Shown in pieces: positions 31,094-40,251 of a stretch of 64,000 nt of DNA. The translations under genes and the position numbers were made by a program. Each line of letters opens with the position of its first letter. Position 1 is the first letter of the stretch. Below the pieces are notes generated by a model. It was not told the origin of the DNA. It did no database searches and was given only the letters and a program-made list of their open reading frames with translations. Origin of the DNA: Rickettsia endosymbiont of Gonocerus acuteangulatus (GTDB taxonomy: Bacteria > Pseudomonadota > Alphaproteobacteria > Rickettsiales > Rickettsiaceae); contig NZ_OZ032147.1 in NCBI RefSeq assembly GCF_964026435.1, forward strand, positions 1,178,001 to 1,242,000, read 5' to 3'.

Positions 31094-31779
31094 CTTTTCT
31101 ATCTCTAAACATATTTCTCGTAATACTTGATCAACTGATACGTCAAACACTGCTCGGCGATATTTTGCTGGAAATACCATGTGATACAGCAGTACCGTAA
31201 CATTATGACTTTTATGTATATATTTGCTCATTCCGCCATATTACGCCGCAAGCGGCGGGGAATATACCCAAAAGAGATTTAAAATTATCTGCCGGAAATT
31301 ATGAAAATGAAAAAGAACTGAAAGAATTAGAAAGGCAAGAAAGAATAAATAATCAAACATTGAAAGAATTTTTAGATACGCCTAATCTAGATAAGTTAAA
31401 CCAGATACAGCTCGAAGCAGCATTTGCTACAAAACAAAAAGAAGTAGGAGCAAGAGATGAGTTTAAAGAACCTCCTGAGAAAACTGGTTTTCAAAAAGTT
31501 AAATCGGCAGTAAAAGCTGGAGCTAGTTATTTTGTTGAAGCACAATTTGAGGAAGTAAAGGAGGCATTTAGCAAAGAAAATAAACAAACTCAAACTCCAG
31601 TAACGCCAAATGTTGCTAATAAAGTACAGAAGCCTGAAATAAGCAAAGCACAAGAACAAGTTCATAATATGCAAGAGAACCTTACACATGGTAAAATTAG
31701 CGGCTATAGTAATAGTATAACACCGCCACAACAAACACAAAATGCTTCTAAGCATCACGAATCTTCAGTGGGGCGTTAA

Positions 31780-32497
31780 TTGTTAGTAAAAGTTTATAAT
31801 TATTTAATAGATTATATTTTACCACAAAGATGCCTAAGCTGCTTGGAAATATTAAGTAGTAGTGGTGAGTTTTGTGGGGATTGTTGGCAAAAATTGGAGT
31901 TTATAGCAAAGCCTTATTGCAATATATACGGTCAAAGATTTAGCGTAAAAATCTTAGATAATGCAGTTTGTGGGTGTTGTTATAGCAAAAAACCTAATTA
32001 TAATCTTGCTCGTAGTCTATTTAAAGTTTAATGAATATAGCAAAAAAGTAGTTCATCAATTTAAATATCAAGATAAAACGATATTTGCTAAAACTTTCGC
32101 AAAGCTTTTATGTAATAGATATTTGGAAGATATAAAAGATGTTGATTTAATCATAGCTGTGCCGATGAATAGGTTTAAAAAGTTATTGCGGATGTATAAC
32201 CCGCCTCAAATTCTTGCAGAAGAATTAGCAAAAATTATGAATCTTACAGTAAAAGCCGATATATTGATTAAGTCAAAATGGACAAAAGCACAAACTTTTT
32301 TATCAAAAAGACAGCGTAAAAACAATATAAGCGGTAGTATCAAATTTAATACAAAATATAATATTTTAGGTAAAAAAATCTTATTAATTGATGATGTAAT
32401 CACCACCGGTGAAACTATTATGCCTCATATAACCCAATATCTTAAATTCGAAGATAGCAGTGTTAAAATAGCTGGTAGCAACATTGATCATCATTAA
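31780..32497 (+). pseudogene. comF: ComF-like phosphoribosyltransferase, frameshifted
   Basis: A TTG start lies directly after the previous stop. The N-terminal zinc-binding part shows LPQRCLSCLEI, GEFCGDCW and CGCCYSKKPNYN. One inserted base near 32025 breaks the frame (LFKV-stop; the other frame gives LKFNEYSKKVVHQFKY). The PRT core follows with AVPMNRFKKLLRMYNPPQILA and the PRPP loop LLIDDVITTGET. The tail IMPHITQYLKFEDSS is not that of ComF; a typical ComF tail is found at 24608. ComF is tied to DNA uptake and salvage-like PRT chemistry. Confidence 0.82.
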
Positions 32498-32626
32498 AAT
32501 CTGACATATACCCTTAATACCAAAAATTATATTGAGTTCTACTAATAATTTTATATGTATAGGAATTGACTATATTATGTATAATATGCTAGTATGTTAG
32601 AGACATTAAAATTTGTTAGGTAATTT

Positions 32627-33557
32627 ATGGCTTCATTTGATATATCAGATCTAGAATCAAGATTAAGAAAATTACAAGATAGAGATAATATTCCCTCGTT
32701 AGAAGAATTAGAATCAAGACTTGCTAAGTTGCAAGATAAGCCTTATGTTCCATCCAAAAAACCTAGCAGTGAAGCAGAAAAATTAATAGAGCAAATAGAG
32801 TCTGAAATTAAATTAGAGAATAAGAGTAAAGAGCTTAAAGATAGACCTAATCAAGAATTGCATGATAGGCTGAAAAGATTAAAAGAATATAGACCTAAGA
32901 AGCCCATAGTAAAGAACCCAAAAAATTTGACTTTTCAGCAGACTAAGTCAATTATTGCTGATAGTTTAGATAGGCAAGCTAAGATAGCTAGTAGAGCAGC
33001 TAAACAAATAAATGAAGAGGAACCAAAGATACCTTTAATGAATTTTACTACTAAACTATATGATATGAGAGATATAATAGCAAATACTCCTGATATATCT
33101 AAAGAACAAGAACCAAAACTATTAGACATTGTAGCTAATACCTTAAGTAAAATTTATGATGGAATAAAGAAAATAACAACACCTGCTATTAATACTCTTA
33201 ATAAAGATAGGTAGTATTTTCACTGATTCTATCAAATCGCTTTCTAAAAAATCTTCTGATAAGCAAATGGCAGAATCTAAAGCAACCTTAAAAGAACTAT
33301 ATAAATCATATGTTGATTTAAAAGGAGTTGATGAAAAGGTAAAAAAAGAATTTCTTAAAAATCATTATAATCAAATTGATCAGCTACAAACTCCACAACA
33401 AATCTTCTTAGAAACTGCTAAAGTTACTAAATCAATAGCAACTGCCGGAGCAAAAAAAATACAACAGCATAGCCAAGCTCTCAATAGACTTGGCAATTTG
33501 CAACCGTCTAACACCCCTAATAATAGAACAAAAACATCAAAGAATAGACAAAGGTAA
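32627..33557 (+). pseudogene. unrecognised coiled-coil protein with LxxRLxxL repeats, one frameshift
   Basis: The first frame (195 codons) begins MASFDISDLESRLRKLQD. A second ELESRLAKLQD follows about 20 residues on, and a third version, ELHDRLKRLKEY, lies near residue 81. The remainder is charged and helical. After the first stop (33214) a different frame continues KIGSIFTDSIKSLSKK and runs through MAESKATLKELYKSYVDL to 33557, so the original gene was probably about 310 codons. No membrane segment or signal peptide. The LxxRLxxL(K/Q) motif resembles the MIT-interacting motif of ESCRT-III proteins; an effector role is speculation. Confidence 0.55.
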
Positions 33558-33592
33558 TCGAGCAATTTTATTGCAAAATTCTTGATTAATAA

Positions 33593-33945
33593 TTAGTACT
33601 GGACAATTAAAGAGAACACGTCATGGGTTATGCAGTTGAAGGGAGCTTGGCAATCCAGAAAAAATAATAAAAAATGCTATAAATTAGCATTTTTTAGCTG
33701 GACCTAGTCCCCAAGTCACGGGGTGGTGTTGTTAATAGTACCGGACAGTTATTAAAAAAATGTTATCTTTTATTCAGATGTAGGTGACCTTATATGTCAT
33801 TCCCGTGGAAGCATTGTTATGTGGATCATTTTTTCCGTCATTATGAGGAATTTACAAAGTAAAGAAGTATAAAAAATGCTAACTTATAGCATTTTTTATA
33901 TTTTTTTTGGATTGCCAAGCTCCTTACAGTCGCTCGCAATGACGG
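33593..33945. repeat. mosaic of palindromic repeats downstream of rplS
   Basis: About 350 bp without a gene. It contains TAGTACTGGACA, two hairpins AAAAAATGCTA...TAGCATTTTTT (near 33667 and 33873), a segment inverted relative to 17270-17350 (GTACCGGACAGTTATTAAAAAAATG), GTCATTCCCGTGG, and CAGTCGCTCGCAATGACGG. The T-rich hairpin near 33873-33910 is a plausible terminator for the minus-strand trmD-rplS operon. Confidence 0.65.
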
Positions 33946-33981
33946 AAAAACTGATCCATGCAGCGGAAATAACGAATAAGA

Positions 33982-34410
33982 TTAAACAGCCTCAGCTACT
34001 TTAGCTTTAGGTGTTTTAGCAATATGCATGTGTCTTTCTTTAATTCTCGCTGATTTACCACTTCTCTCTCTTAAATAGTAAAGTTTAGCACGACGAACTA
34101 CACCATATTTTACTACATCAATAGCATGTACTACCGGTGAATAAGTCATGAAGCGTCTCTCAACACCCTCACCATGGCTAATTTTACGTACTAAAAACGA
34201 AGAGGTAATGCCACAATTTCTTTTAGCAATAACCACACCCTCATAAGCTTGGAATCTTTCAGTCAGCTTTTCTTTACCATCTTTCTCAACTGATCTATCA
34301 ACTATTTTTACGGTAACTTTAACTGTATCACCAGCTTTAAAATCAGGAATTTTTTTATTTTCAATAAGCTTTGAAATATTTTCCTGTTCAAAGCGGTCAA
34401 TAATATTCAT
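33982..34410 (-). CDS. rplS: 50S ribosomal protein L19
   Basis: 142 aa, longer than the usual 115 through a C-terminal basic/Ala tail ([14 protein letters not shown]) and an N-terminal extension. Core motifs: [43 protein letters not shown] and [20 protein letters not shown]. It sits at the 30S-50S interface. Follows trmD by four bases in the same operon, the standard arrangement. Intact. Confidence 0.97.
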   Translation of the reverse strand: MNIIDRFEQENISKLIENKKIPDFKAGDTVKVTVKIVDRSVEKDGKEKLTERFQAYEGVVIAKRNCGITSSFLVRKISHGEGVERRFMTYSPVVHAIDVVKYGVVRRAKLYYLRERSGKSARIKERHMHIAKTPKAKVAEAV

Positions 34411-34413
34411 TTG

Positions 34414-35136
34414 TTAACTCCTTTCCTTGTCTCTTAAATCTTTTAATAATTCCGGACGACGTAATTTTGTAATCATAAGCGACTGCTCTTTTTTCCATTT
34501 ATTAATCAATTTATGATTACCGGATAATAAAACACTCGGCACTTTTCGGTTACGCCAAACTTCAGGTCTTGTATATAAGCCGCATTCAAGCCCTCCCTCA
34601 AACTCCCCGTTTTTCTCAAAAGACTCAGAAGAAAGGGTATTCTGGTTCATTAAAACACCAGGTAGTAACCTAATTAAGCAATCAAGAATGGTGAGAGTGG
34701 GTATTTCCCCGCCGGATAAAATGTAGTCGCCTACACTAATTTCGGTTATATTATACTCTTCAATTACACGTTCGTCAATCCCTTCGTAACGTCCACACAA
34801 GAATATAATATTTGTATCCTGTAACATCTTTTTAGCAAAGCCTTGTGTAAAGACTTTACCACGAGGTGAGGGGTAGTAAATTTTAGCTTTTGGATTTAAA
34901 GATAAGGCGTGATCTATTGCATTACCCAGCACGTCAGGACGCATTATCAGCCCATCACCGCCGCCATAAGCTTCATCATCAACATTTTTATGCTTAGTTA
35001 AGCCGAAATCACGGATATTGATAACATCATACGACCAAATATTTTTTTGCAGAGCTTGCCCAGCCAAAGAATGCCCTAAAGTACCAGGAAACATTTCAGG
35101 AAAAACAGTTAAGATAGTAGCATGAAGTAGGGACAT
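34414..35136 (-). CDS. trmD: tRNA (guanine37-N1)-methyltransferase TrmD
   Basis: 240 aa. The SPOUT trefoil knot shows [13 protein letters not shown] and [11 protein letters not shown]. The N-terminus [14 protein letters not shown] and [16 protein letters not shown] are characteristic. It makes m1G37 and prevents +1 frameshifting. Its start directly abuts the stop of the AbrB-type gene, so the three minus-strand genes are probably co-transcribed. Intact. Confidence 0.97.
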   Translation of the reverse strand: MSLLHATILTVFPEMFPGTLGHSLAGQALQKNIWSYDVINIRDFGLTKHKNVDDEAYGGGDGLIMRPDVLGNAIDHALSLNPKAKIYYPSPRGKVFTQGFAKKMLQDTNIIFLCGRYEGIDERVIEEYNITEISVGDYILSGGEIPTLTILDCLIRLLPGVLMNQNTLSSESFEKNGEFEGGLECGLYTRPEVWRNRKVPSVLLSGNHKLINKWKKEQSLMITKLRRPELLKDLRDKERS

Positions 35137-35394
35137 TTAATTAGGAAAATTATTATCAAACTCTTCTTTTCTTGATTTAATCAAAGAGTCAACTAATGAT
35201 ATATTATTTTTATTTTTAGATTTTACCAATGCTTGAAATTCTTTAATTTTATTTTTTAAAGGAATAAGCTTTAATTCCTTATCAAAAACTAACATCAGTT
35301 GATCCCCTGAAGAAATATGCAATTGATTGCGAATTTTTGTTGGAATATTTATTCTGCCATTTTCAGAAATAGTAACTCCACACCCCAAAAGCAT
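35137..35394 (-). CDS. AbrB/SpoVT-type DNA-binding protein
   Basis: 85 aa. The N-terminal 45 residues fit the AbrB swapped-hairpin fold: GVTISENGRINIPTKIRNQL, then SSGDQLMLVFDKELKLIPL. The C-terminal half is a short helix. Such proteins are often antitoxins of VapBC/MazEF type or small regulators. No toxin gene follows; trmD starts on the next base, so this looks like an orphan placed in the trmD operon. Confidence 0.82.
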   Translation of the reverse strand: MLLGCGVTISENGRINIPTKIRNQLHISSGDQLMLVFDKELKLIPLKNKIKEFQALVKSKNKNNISLVDSLIKSRKEEFDNNFPN

Positions 35395-35520
35395 ATTTGA
35401 AAAATATTAAATTTAGTTATTTAATATAATAATAAAAAACTGTCATTAAAATTACAATAACAAAATAATTTTAGCTATAAATATGATTTATCAGCTAGAA
35501 TTATGCAAAGGAGTTATATT

Positions 35521-35754
35521 TTATCCACGATAATCATCTCTTCTTTGCTTTTGAGCAGCTGCTGTTTTTCCACTAACAAAATCTTTATGGGCTTGCTGAT
35601 TTTTTGCATAAGCTTGATCGCTTTGATGCTTATTAAAATCATCTTTTTTGGTAGCTTGTGTATATCGATCTTTTATTTTATTTAAACGTCTCATCGCATC
35701 TTTGTCTAGTTTAACACCAGTTTCTTTTGCCTTTGCTTCAATTTTTTAATGCTT
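35521..35754 (-). pseudogene. unrecognised Lys/Gln-rich C-terminal fragment, cut by MITE
   Basis: The minus-strand frame reads EAKAKETGVKLDKDAMRRL and then NKIKDRYTQATKKDDFNKH, ending KQRRDDYRG-stop. The composition is that of a real, highly charged helical protein. A shift in an A6 run (about 35743) and the MITE at 35755 remove the N-terminal part. A plus-strand frame over the same DNA looks spurious. Family not recognised. Confidence 0.5.
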
Positions 35755-35879
35755 CAAAACTTACGCTATGTTTGATATAATGCCCATGAATTAAGGGATA
35801 TTATGAAGTGCTTCACTATAAAACATTGCTGTGTAATAAGAGTTTTTAGCATATTTGCTATAACATAGCGTAAGTTTTG
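35755..35879. mobile_element. 125-bp MITE, copy 7
   Basis: Complete element. The flanks (GCTT and TCTT) do not match exactly, and the right neighbour is an IS30 end, so the locus has been rearranged. Confidence 0.88.
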
Positions 35880-35927
35880 TCTTATTATTTTAAATAGGTT
35901 CTGTTCTACTTACTTATAGTATTTTCA
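35880..35927 (-). mobile_element. IS30 right-end fragment (48 bp)
   Basis: TCTTATTATTTTAAATAGG...GTATTTTCA is identical to the right end of the 24693 copy. The rest of the IS30 is missing, replaced by the MITE. Confidence 0.88.
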
Positions 35928-36030
35928 ACCTATTATAAATTTTATCTTTTATTTTCTTATCTTTAACTTCAAAAACGGAAATTTTTAAACTAGACGAACT
36001 GGCATTAGCTATTAAAATAACATCTTTCAT
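35928..36030 (-). pseudogene. ackA: acetate kinase, first 34 codons only
   Basis: From ATG (36030) the frame reads MKDVILIANASSSSLKISVF and then EVKDKKIKDKIYN, the AckA N-terminus. The usual INAGSSSLK phosphate-loop motif has Ser for Gly. The gene is then cut by an IS30 right end. AckA and Pta jointly interconvert acetyl-CoA and acetate; the Pta remnant is at 26722, also beside an IS30 right end. Confidence 0.82.
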
Positions 36031-36047
36031 TATTTGCTACCTTTTTT

Positions 36048-36180
36048 GTACAGCATATTTCAGAAAGGTTCAGACAAGATGAATTTAAAGGCGAGCCTGC
36101 GGAGCGTATATTAAATACATGAGCAAAAGGCAAGTCCTACAAAATTCACTTGTATCAACCTTTTTGAACATGCTGTACAT
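36048..36180. repeat. 133-bp palindromic element
   Basis: TGTACAGCATATTTCAGAAAGG is answered by CCTTTTTGAACATGCTGTACA. The centre carries GGCGAGCCTGCGGAGCGTA. Typical of rickettsial palindromic elements. A shorter relative lies at 5883. Confidence 0.75.
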
Positions 36181-36258
36181 GTAATTTTGCTTTAGAATGG
36201 TTATCAACACTTACGCTATGAGTAAAAAAGTGATAAATTATTGTAAAAATAATTAAAC

Positions 36259-37437
36259 ATGTCAAAGAGGATAAAGTTGCAAGCAATACCAATTAATAGG
36301 ACAGATTATTGTCAATTTTTAATAGTTAGCCAAAAGAATTATAGTTTAACCTACTACGCTGAACATGCAAAGAAATGTAGTCATGATGTTATTAATAGAT
36401 TTTTAAGGAATGAAAAATATACACCTTCTTTGTTATGGGAACACATCAAGAATGATGTTATTTTTTCATCTAATGGATATACAATATTTGATGATACGGT
36501 TTTAAATAAAAGGAATACGAAGCAAATAGAAATTGCAAGATCGCAGTACAGTGGAGCTACAGGTAGAGTTACTAAAGGTATAGGAGTAGTGAGTCTGGTA
36601 TATTATAACCCTTATATTAATAACAAAACTTACGCTATGTTTGATATAATGCCCATGAATTAAGGGATATTATGAAGTGCTTCACTATAAAACATTGCTG
36701 TGTAATAAGAGTTTTTAGCATATTTGCTATAACATAGCGTAAGTTTTGATAAGTTTTGGGTAATAGATTATCGAATTTTTGCACCTGATCATGATGGAGC
36801 AACAAAACTAGAACACCTATTAAACATGTTAAATAATGCTGTTTATAGCAAGAAGATTCCTTTTCAAACAGTACTTTTTGACACATGGTATTCTACACAT
36901 AAAATTATGCAACATGTTGACTCTCTGGGGAAATATTATTATGCCCCTATTAAAGCCAATAGAAACGTTAGTAAAACACACGATTCTAAACCTTATAAAG
37001 CTGTAAAAGAGTTGACATTTTCAGATGAAGAGATCAGGCATGGAGTAGAGATTCATATAAAAGGCTTTGCTAAAAATAAGCATGTTAATTTGTTTAAATT
37101 TACTGTTTCTACCAACAGAGTTGAGTATGTTGTTACCAATAACAAAACTCACAAATCTTCTAAAGCTGCACAAGATGAGTGTGGCTTTCGATGGGTAATT
37201 GAGAGCATGCACAGAGAAATTAAGCAACTTACTGGGATAGAACGTTGTCAATGCAGGAAACAGCGTATTCAACGTAATCATATTAGTTGGGCATTTTTAG
37301 TTTGGGCATTTCTCAAAAGGACTGCAAATACAATCGGTAAAACGGTTTACCAAATAAAGTTAGGGCTTTTAGATGAATATATGCAACAACAGCTGCGTTC
37401 TCCATCTTTACGATATTTAGAACCAAACATAGCGTAA
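36259..37437 (+). pseudogene. IS701-like transposase split by MITE
   Basis: Interrupted after the YYNPYIN codons by the MITE at 36624. Removing it and one ATAA restores the 349-codon frame, with FDDTVLNK, VLFDTWYS and RWVIESMHREIKQ all present. Otherwise no lesion. Confidence 0.88.
36624..36748. mobile_element. 125-bp MITE, copy 8, inside a transposase gene
   Basis: 4-bp duplication ATAA (36620-36623, 36749-36752). The empty site ATTAATAAGTTTTGGG is visible in the other IS701-like copies. Confidence 0.94.
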
Positions 37438-37509
37438 GTTTTGACATTAAGAATTGAAACAACAAAAAAATAAATTAAAAAATATACATATAATAAATGA
37501 AAAGTTGGG

Positions 37510-37640
37510 TATACGAAGATCAACTTGGAAAAGAGCAAGGAGTCTAAAGCCCTCGGAGCGGAGCGTACAAATAGTACGTGAGTACCACAGATCTTATAAA
37601 AGACGACGTAGCCAATTTTTGAAGTTCTATCTTAGTATAC
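37510..37640. repeat. palindromic element between the IS and the ubiquinone monooxygenase gene
   Basis: GTATACGAAGATCAACTTGG is answered by GAAGTTCTATCTTAGTATAC. The interior has CCCTCGGAGCGGAGCGTACAAATAG. A 69-codon open frame across it is basic and low-complexity, so I read it as repeat, not gene. Confidence 0.7.
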
Positions 37641-37641
37641 T

Positions 37642-38784
37642 CTACCTTTTACCCATTGCGTAGCTAGTAATCAGATTTTTAATAGTCTTAAAGTTATTTA
37701 TCATTTTAAACCCTATTTGTCTTAAATGCCTTAAACTTTTTGAATGATTTGAGAAAATATTATTAAGCTCATCAGTTAGCTTATACATAATAAAATTATC
37801 TGCTTGCCTTGATTTTTGGTATTCTGATAGCGGTAAATTATTATTTATCACATTAATTAGGGCTTCCATATCTTTTATACCTTGATTAAGCCCTTGACCG
37901 GCCAATGGATGCACAATATGAGCACTATCGGCAATAAGTACCATTTTATTATGAAAATATCTATTTGCTATACGAGCTTTTAGCGGAAAACCTCTTACTT
38001 CACTATCGATAGTAATTTTTCCAAGCGAATTACCAGCATTTCTTTGCGTTAAAAATCTAACCTCTTCAATAGGCAGCTGGATAATTAAAGCAGCTTGGTC
38101 AGAAGAAGTTGACCATATTACAGAAGAACTATATTGATCTTTCATCGGCAATAATGCAAAAGGTCCTAAAGGCAGAAAATGCTCCATAGCACAATTCTCA
38201 TGTGGTTTTTCATGCTTAATATTAAATACTAAAGCTGTTTGATATGGCTTTTCTATTTCATTTGCAAAATAATGTGACCTAACCTTTGAATTTGTACCAT
38301 CACATATAATTAGTAAATTACATTTAATTTGGTTGTTGTCATTAAACTTAATAATAGAATGTTCATCATGGCTTATAATCTCTTGATATTCTTTATTATC
38401 AATTAATGTTATCAGCGGATTATCAATTACTTTTGATAATAATATTTTCTTAAAATCGTTATTCTGAACTACATACCCTAAAGAACTATAATTTTTTAGT
38501 TCCAATATTTCAGGAGCTTTATTATCAACTACATAAACATCTTTCATGGTACTCGCAAATTCTTCAAGTTTCTTCCATATATCAATGGAAGATAAAAAAT
38601 CTTTGGAAGCTGGTGTCAAAGCAGTTGTTCTAATATCATTAAAAAAGCTAGGGCTTTTAACAGATTTACTTTCAAATATGGTAGTTTCTATACCCCTTTT
38701 AGCAAAAGCAAGAGCGGTTAGCATACCACTCAAAGCGCATCCCAAAATAACTTTATCAATCTTCTTTGTTTTTATCTGATTCAT
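37642..38784 (-). CDS. UbiH/VisC-family FAD monooxygenase
   Basis: 380 aa. The N-terminal FAD Rossmann motif is degenerate (VILGCALSGMLTALAFAKRG). Then DIRTTALTPASKDFL, and the second FAD motif IADSAHIVHPLAGQGLNQGIKD (about 285-305), diagnostic for ubiquinone-biosynthesis hydroxylases of the UbiH/UbiF/UbiL group. It hydroxylates the polyprenyl-phenol ring. It overlaps the end of the MrpF-like gene upstream by 29 bp, so the two are co-transcribed. Which ring position it modifies cannot be told from sequence. Confidence 0.88.
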   Translation of the reverse strand: MNQIKTKKIDKVILGCALSGMLTALAFAKRGIETTIFESKSVKSPSFFNDIRTTALTPASKDFLSSIDIWKKLEEFASTMKDVYVVDNKAPEILELKNYSSLGYVVQNNDFKKILLSKVIDNPLITLIDNKEYQEIISHDEHSIIKFNDNNQIKCNLLIICDGTNSKVRSHYFANEIEKPYQTALVFNIKHEKPHENCAMEHFLPLGPFALLPMKDQYSSSVIWSTSSDQAALIIQLPIEEVRFLTQRNAGNSLGKITIDSEVRGFPLKARIANRYFHNKMVLIADSAHIVHPLAGQGLNQGIKDMEALINVINNNLPLSEYQKSRQADNFIMYKLTDELNNIFSNHSKSLRHLRQIGFKMINNFKTIKNLITSYAMGKR

Positions 38785-39022
38785 ATATAAAATATTTTAA
38801 ATAACCATTTGTAGCTATAAAGCTCAATAAAAAATAAATAATTGCTATATCTAAATATGAGCTATTGCCTAAATAAAATCCTAAGCAGCAAATAAATAAA
38901 CTCACTACACTAGTTAAACTGTTTAGGATTAATAGCTTAGTGAAAATATCTGTTTTTCTAATAAATAGATAGGTTATTAAAGAAATAAATAAAGAAAGGA
39001 TAATTAGAAAGATATTAATCAT
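38756..39022 (-). CDS. MrpF/MnhF-like antiporter subunit
   Basis: 88 aa with three hydrophobic helices. Motifs ILNSLTSVVSLFICCLGFYLG and YLDIAIIYFLLSFIA match the MrpF family (D-R-LLALN, then YLDIALVYALL). Mrp complexes exchange Na+ for H+ and include seven subunits; no other subunit is nearby, which is common for dispersed Rickettsia mrp genes. Overlaps the following monooxygenase gene. Confidence 0.75.
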   Translation of the reverse strand: MINIFLIILSLFISLITYLFIRKTDIFTKLLILNSLTSVVSLFICCLGFYLGNSSYLDIAIIYFLLSFIATNGYLKYFIYESDKNKED

Positions 39023-39483
39023 AATTCATTTACTTTGTATTTAAAAGGTTTGTTGATTATATGTTATTTTGTTGCGTGAATAAGCACCACCATATAGTAT
39101 TTTTAATTGTTTTTCTGGATCCCGTGGCGGGGGCCACGGGATGACATCGTACTATAATATAATCCACTATAATATTACAAACTGCAAATAAATTTAATTT
39201 AAAATACTTAAATAATTTTAATATACGTAACTGTTTCACTTAATATTAATAAACTTTTTTAAAATTATTGCTAATGTTATTCAAAAATATTAGTTGAATT
39301 TCTTATAATCATAAATATTTTTTAAACTATATGTAGTAAAAATAAATTATTATAGAACTATCAGTAAAATTATTGATAAATTATTACTTAATTTAAATAA
39401 GTGATAGGTTAAATTTTTAACTAAAACTTGATATATTAATAAATTATTAATATAATTAGAGTTCATTAACTTAATTAAATATT
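39023..39483. other. 460-bp gene-free stretch
   Basis: Holds a short hairpin, GGATCCCGTGGCGGGGGCCACGGGATGAC (39118-39146), related to the intergenic repeats, followed by more than 300 bp of extremely AT-rich DNA leading into the ankyrin gene. I see no gene here; the 60-codon minus frame is repeat-derived. Confidence 0.5.
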
Positions 39484-40251
39484 ATGCCTAAAACTATAAA
39501 TGATTTTAATAGATACTTACCAGTAATACATTTTTCTCAGACAGAGTTAGAAGAAAGATTATGTAATGCTGTTAAATATAACGATAAAAAAACAGCTGAG
39601 ATAGCTATTTCTGAATTAAATAGGAGTGATAATTTTATTAGTGATCTTCGTATCAGCAAAGGTAATTTCAGTCATGATATTTATATAGGAGATAGTTTGC
39701 CATTAGTAGCAGTAAAAAATAATAATCTTGACATGCTTAAAATGTTATTATCATGTGGATTTGAGCCAAATACTCCAGCTGGTACAAATTGTTATACTCC
39801 TTTATGGTATGCAGCATATAAAGGATATACTAATTTTGTAAGAACGCTTCTTGAATATCCAATAAATAATATAAACGAAATTTTTGGTAAACAAACGCCT
39901 TTAAAAAGGGCATTAATATATAAACATAAAGAAATAGCAAAGCTTTTAATAGACAAAATTAACCCTGAAAAATTTTCGTTTAACGGAGTGGAGGATATAG
40001 CTCTATTGGCTCACGATCAATTTATGTTTATTATCAATGAAATATCTACTGATAAAAAAATATCATTGTTTAAATTATGTTCTAAAAATATTAAAGAATA
40101 TAAACATATTATACTTCTCGGACAAGGCGAAACAGGAATAAATAATTTACACATAAATAATAAATATATGCTAGATTATTTAGACAATAATCACGATGAT
40201 TCTACGACTATAATTGGCTCTGACTATAATTGGCTCTATAGATTAAAATAA
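39484..40251 (+). CDS. ankyrin-repeat protein (255 aa)
   Basis: Three to four ankyrin repeats: LPLVAVKNNNLDMLKMLLSC, YTPLWYAAYKGYTNFVRTLLE and TPLKRALIYKHKEIAKLLID. The flanks are unique, with a C-terminal region ending GSDYNWLYRLK. No signal peptide. Ankyrin proteins of Rickettsia are often type IV or Rickettsia-type secreted effectors, but nothing here identifies a target. Long AT-rich upstream region, so its own promoter is likely. Intact. Confidence 0.8.
   Translation: MPKTINDFNRYLPVIHFSQTELEERLCNAVKYNDKKTAEIAISELNRSDNFISDLRISKGNFSHDIYIGDSLPLVAVKNNNLDMLKMLLSCGFEPNTPAGTNCYTPLWYAAYKGYTNFVRTLLEYPINNINEIFGKQTPLKRALIYKHKEIAKLLIDKINPEKFSFNGVEDIALLAHDQFMFIINEISTDKKISLFKLCSKNIKEYKHIILLGQGETGINNLHINNKYMLDYLDNNHDDSTTIIGSDYNWLYRLK

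Larger units (their letters stand above)
29719..31231 (-). pseudogene. tnpA: IS200 tnpA split by IS30
   Basis: The tnpA frame starts at 31231 and is cut after the EIEK codons (near 31094). It resumes at RYQIKFLEIG (about 30025). The HUH and Tyr motifs are in the downstream piece, which could not be translated from its own start in proper form. Inactive. Confidence 0.9.
29684..31277 (-). mobile_element. IS200 element carrying an IS30 copy
   Basis: Total 1594 bp = 525 (IS200) + 1066 (IS30) + 3 (duplicated CTT), which matches exactly. The IS200 ends are as in the other copies, next to TTTAA. Confidence 0.93.
28654..31779 (+). pseudogene. unrecognised effector-like protein, frameshifted and split by IS200::IS30
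   Basis: Frame 1 runs from MSKESLKSSINSPEG (28654) to 29214. After a shift near 29205 it continues NAIGVGIAALSLTAVAYNVT to 29683. IS200 (carrying IS30) then intervenes, and the third part resumes KLSAGNYENEKELKELERQ at 31282-31779. Joining across the IS restores KNLKLSAGN in frame, proving a single gene of about 490 codons. It has a Pro/Glu-rich N-terminus, two Ala/Gly-rich hydrophobic stretches and a long charged helical C-terminal half. No signal peptide and no family recognised; the composition resembles candidate rickettsial secreted effectors. Function unknown. Confidence 0.65.
36205..37443 (+). mobile_element. IS701-like element copy 5, carrying a MITE
   Basis: The left end has one change (CAACACTTACGCTATG); the right end is perfect. 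Without the MITE it is of standard length. Outer flanks TTAT and ACAT do not match. Confidence 0.9.

Noticed and set aside
35503-35685. 60-codon plus-strand hydrophobic frame
   Set aside because: The opposite strand encodes a charged, more protein-like sequence that ends in a proper stop; the plus frame looks like its shadow.
37454-37663. 69-codon basic open frame after the IS701-like copy
   Set aside because: It runs through a palindromic element (GTATAC ends), is low complexity, and has no ribosome binding site.
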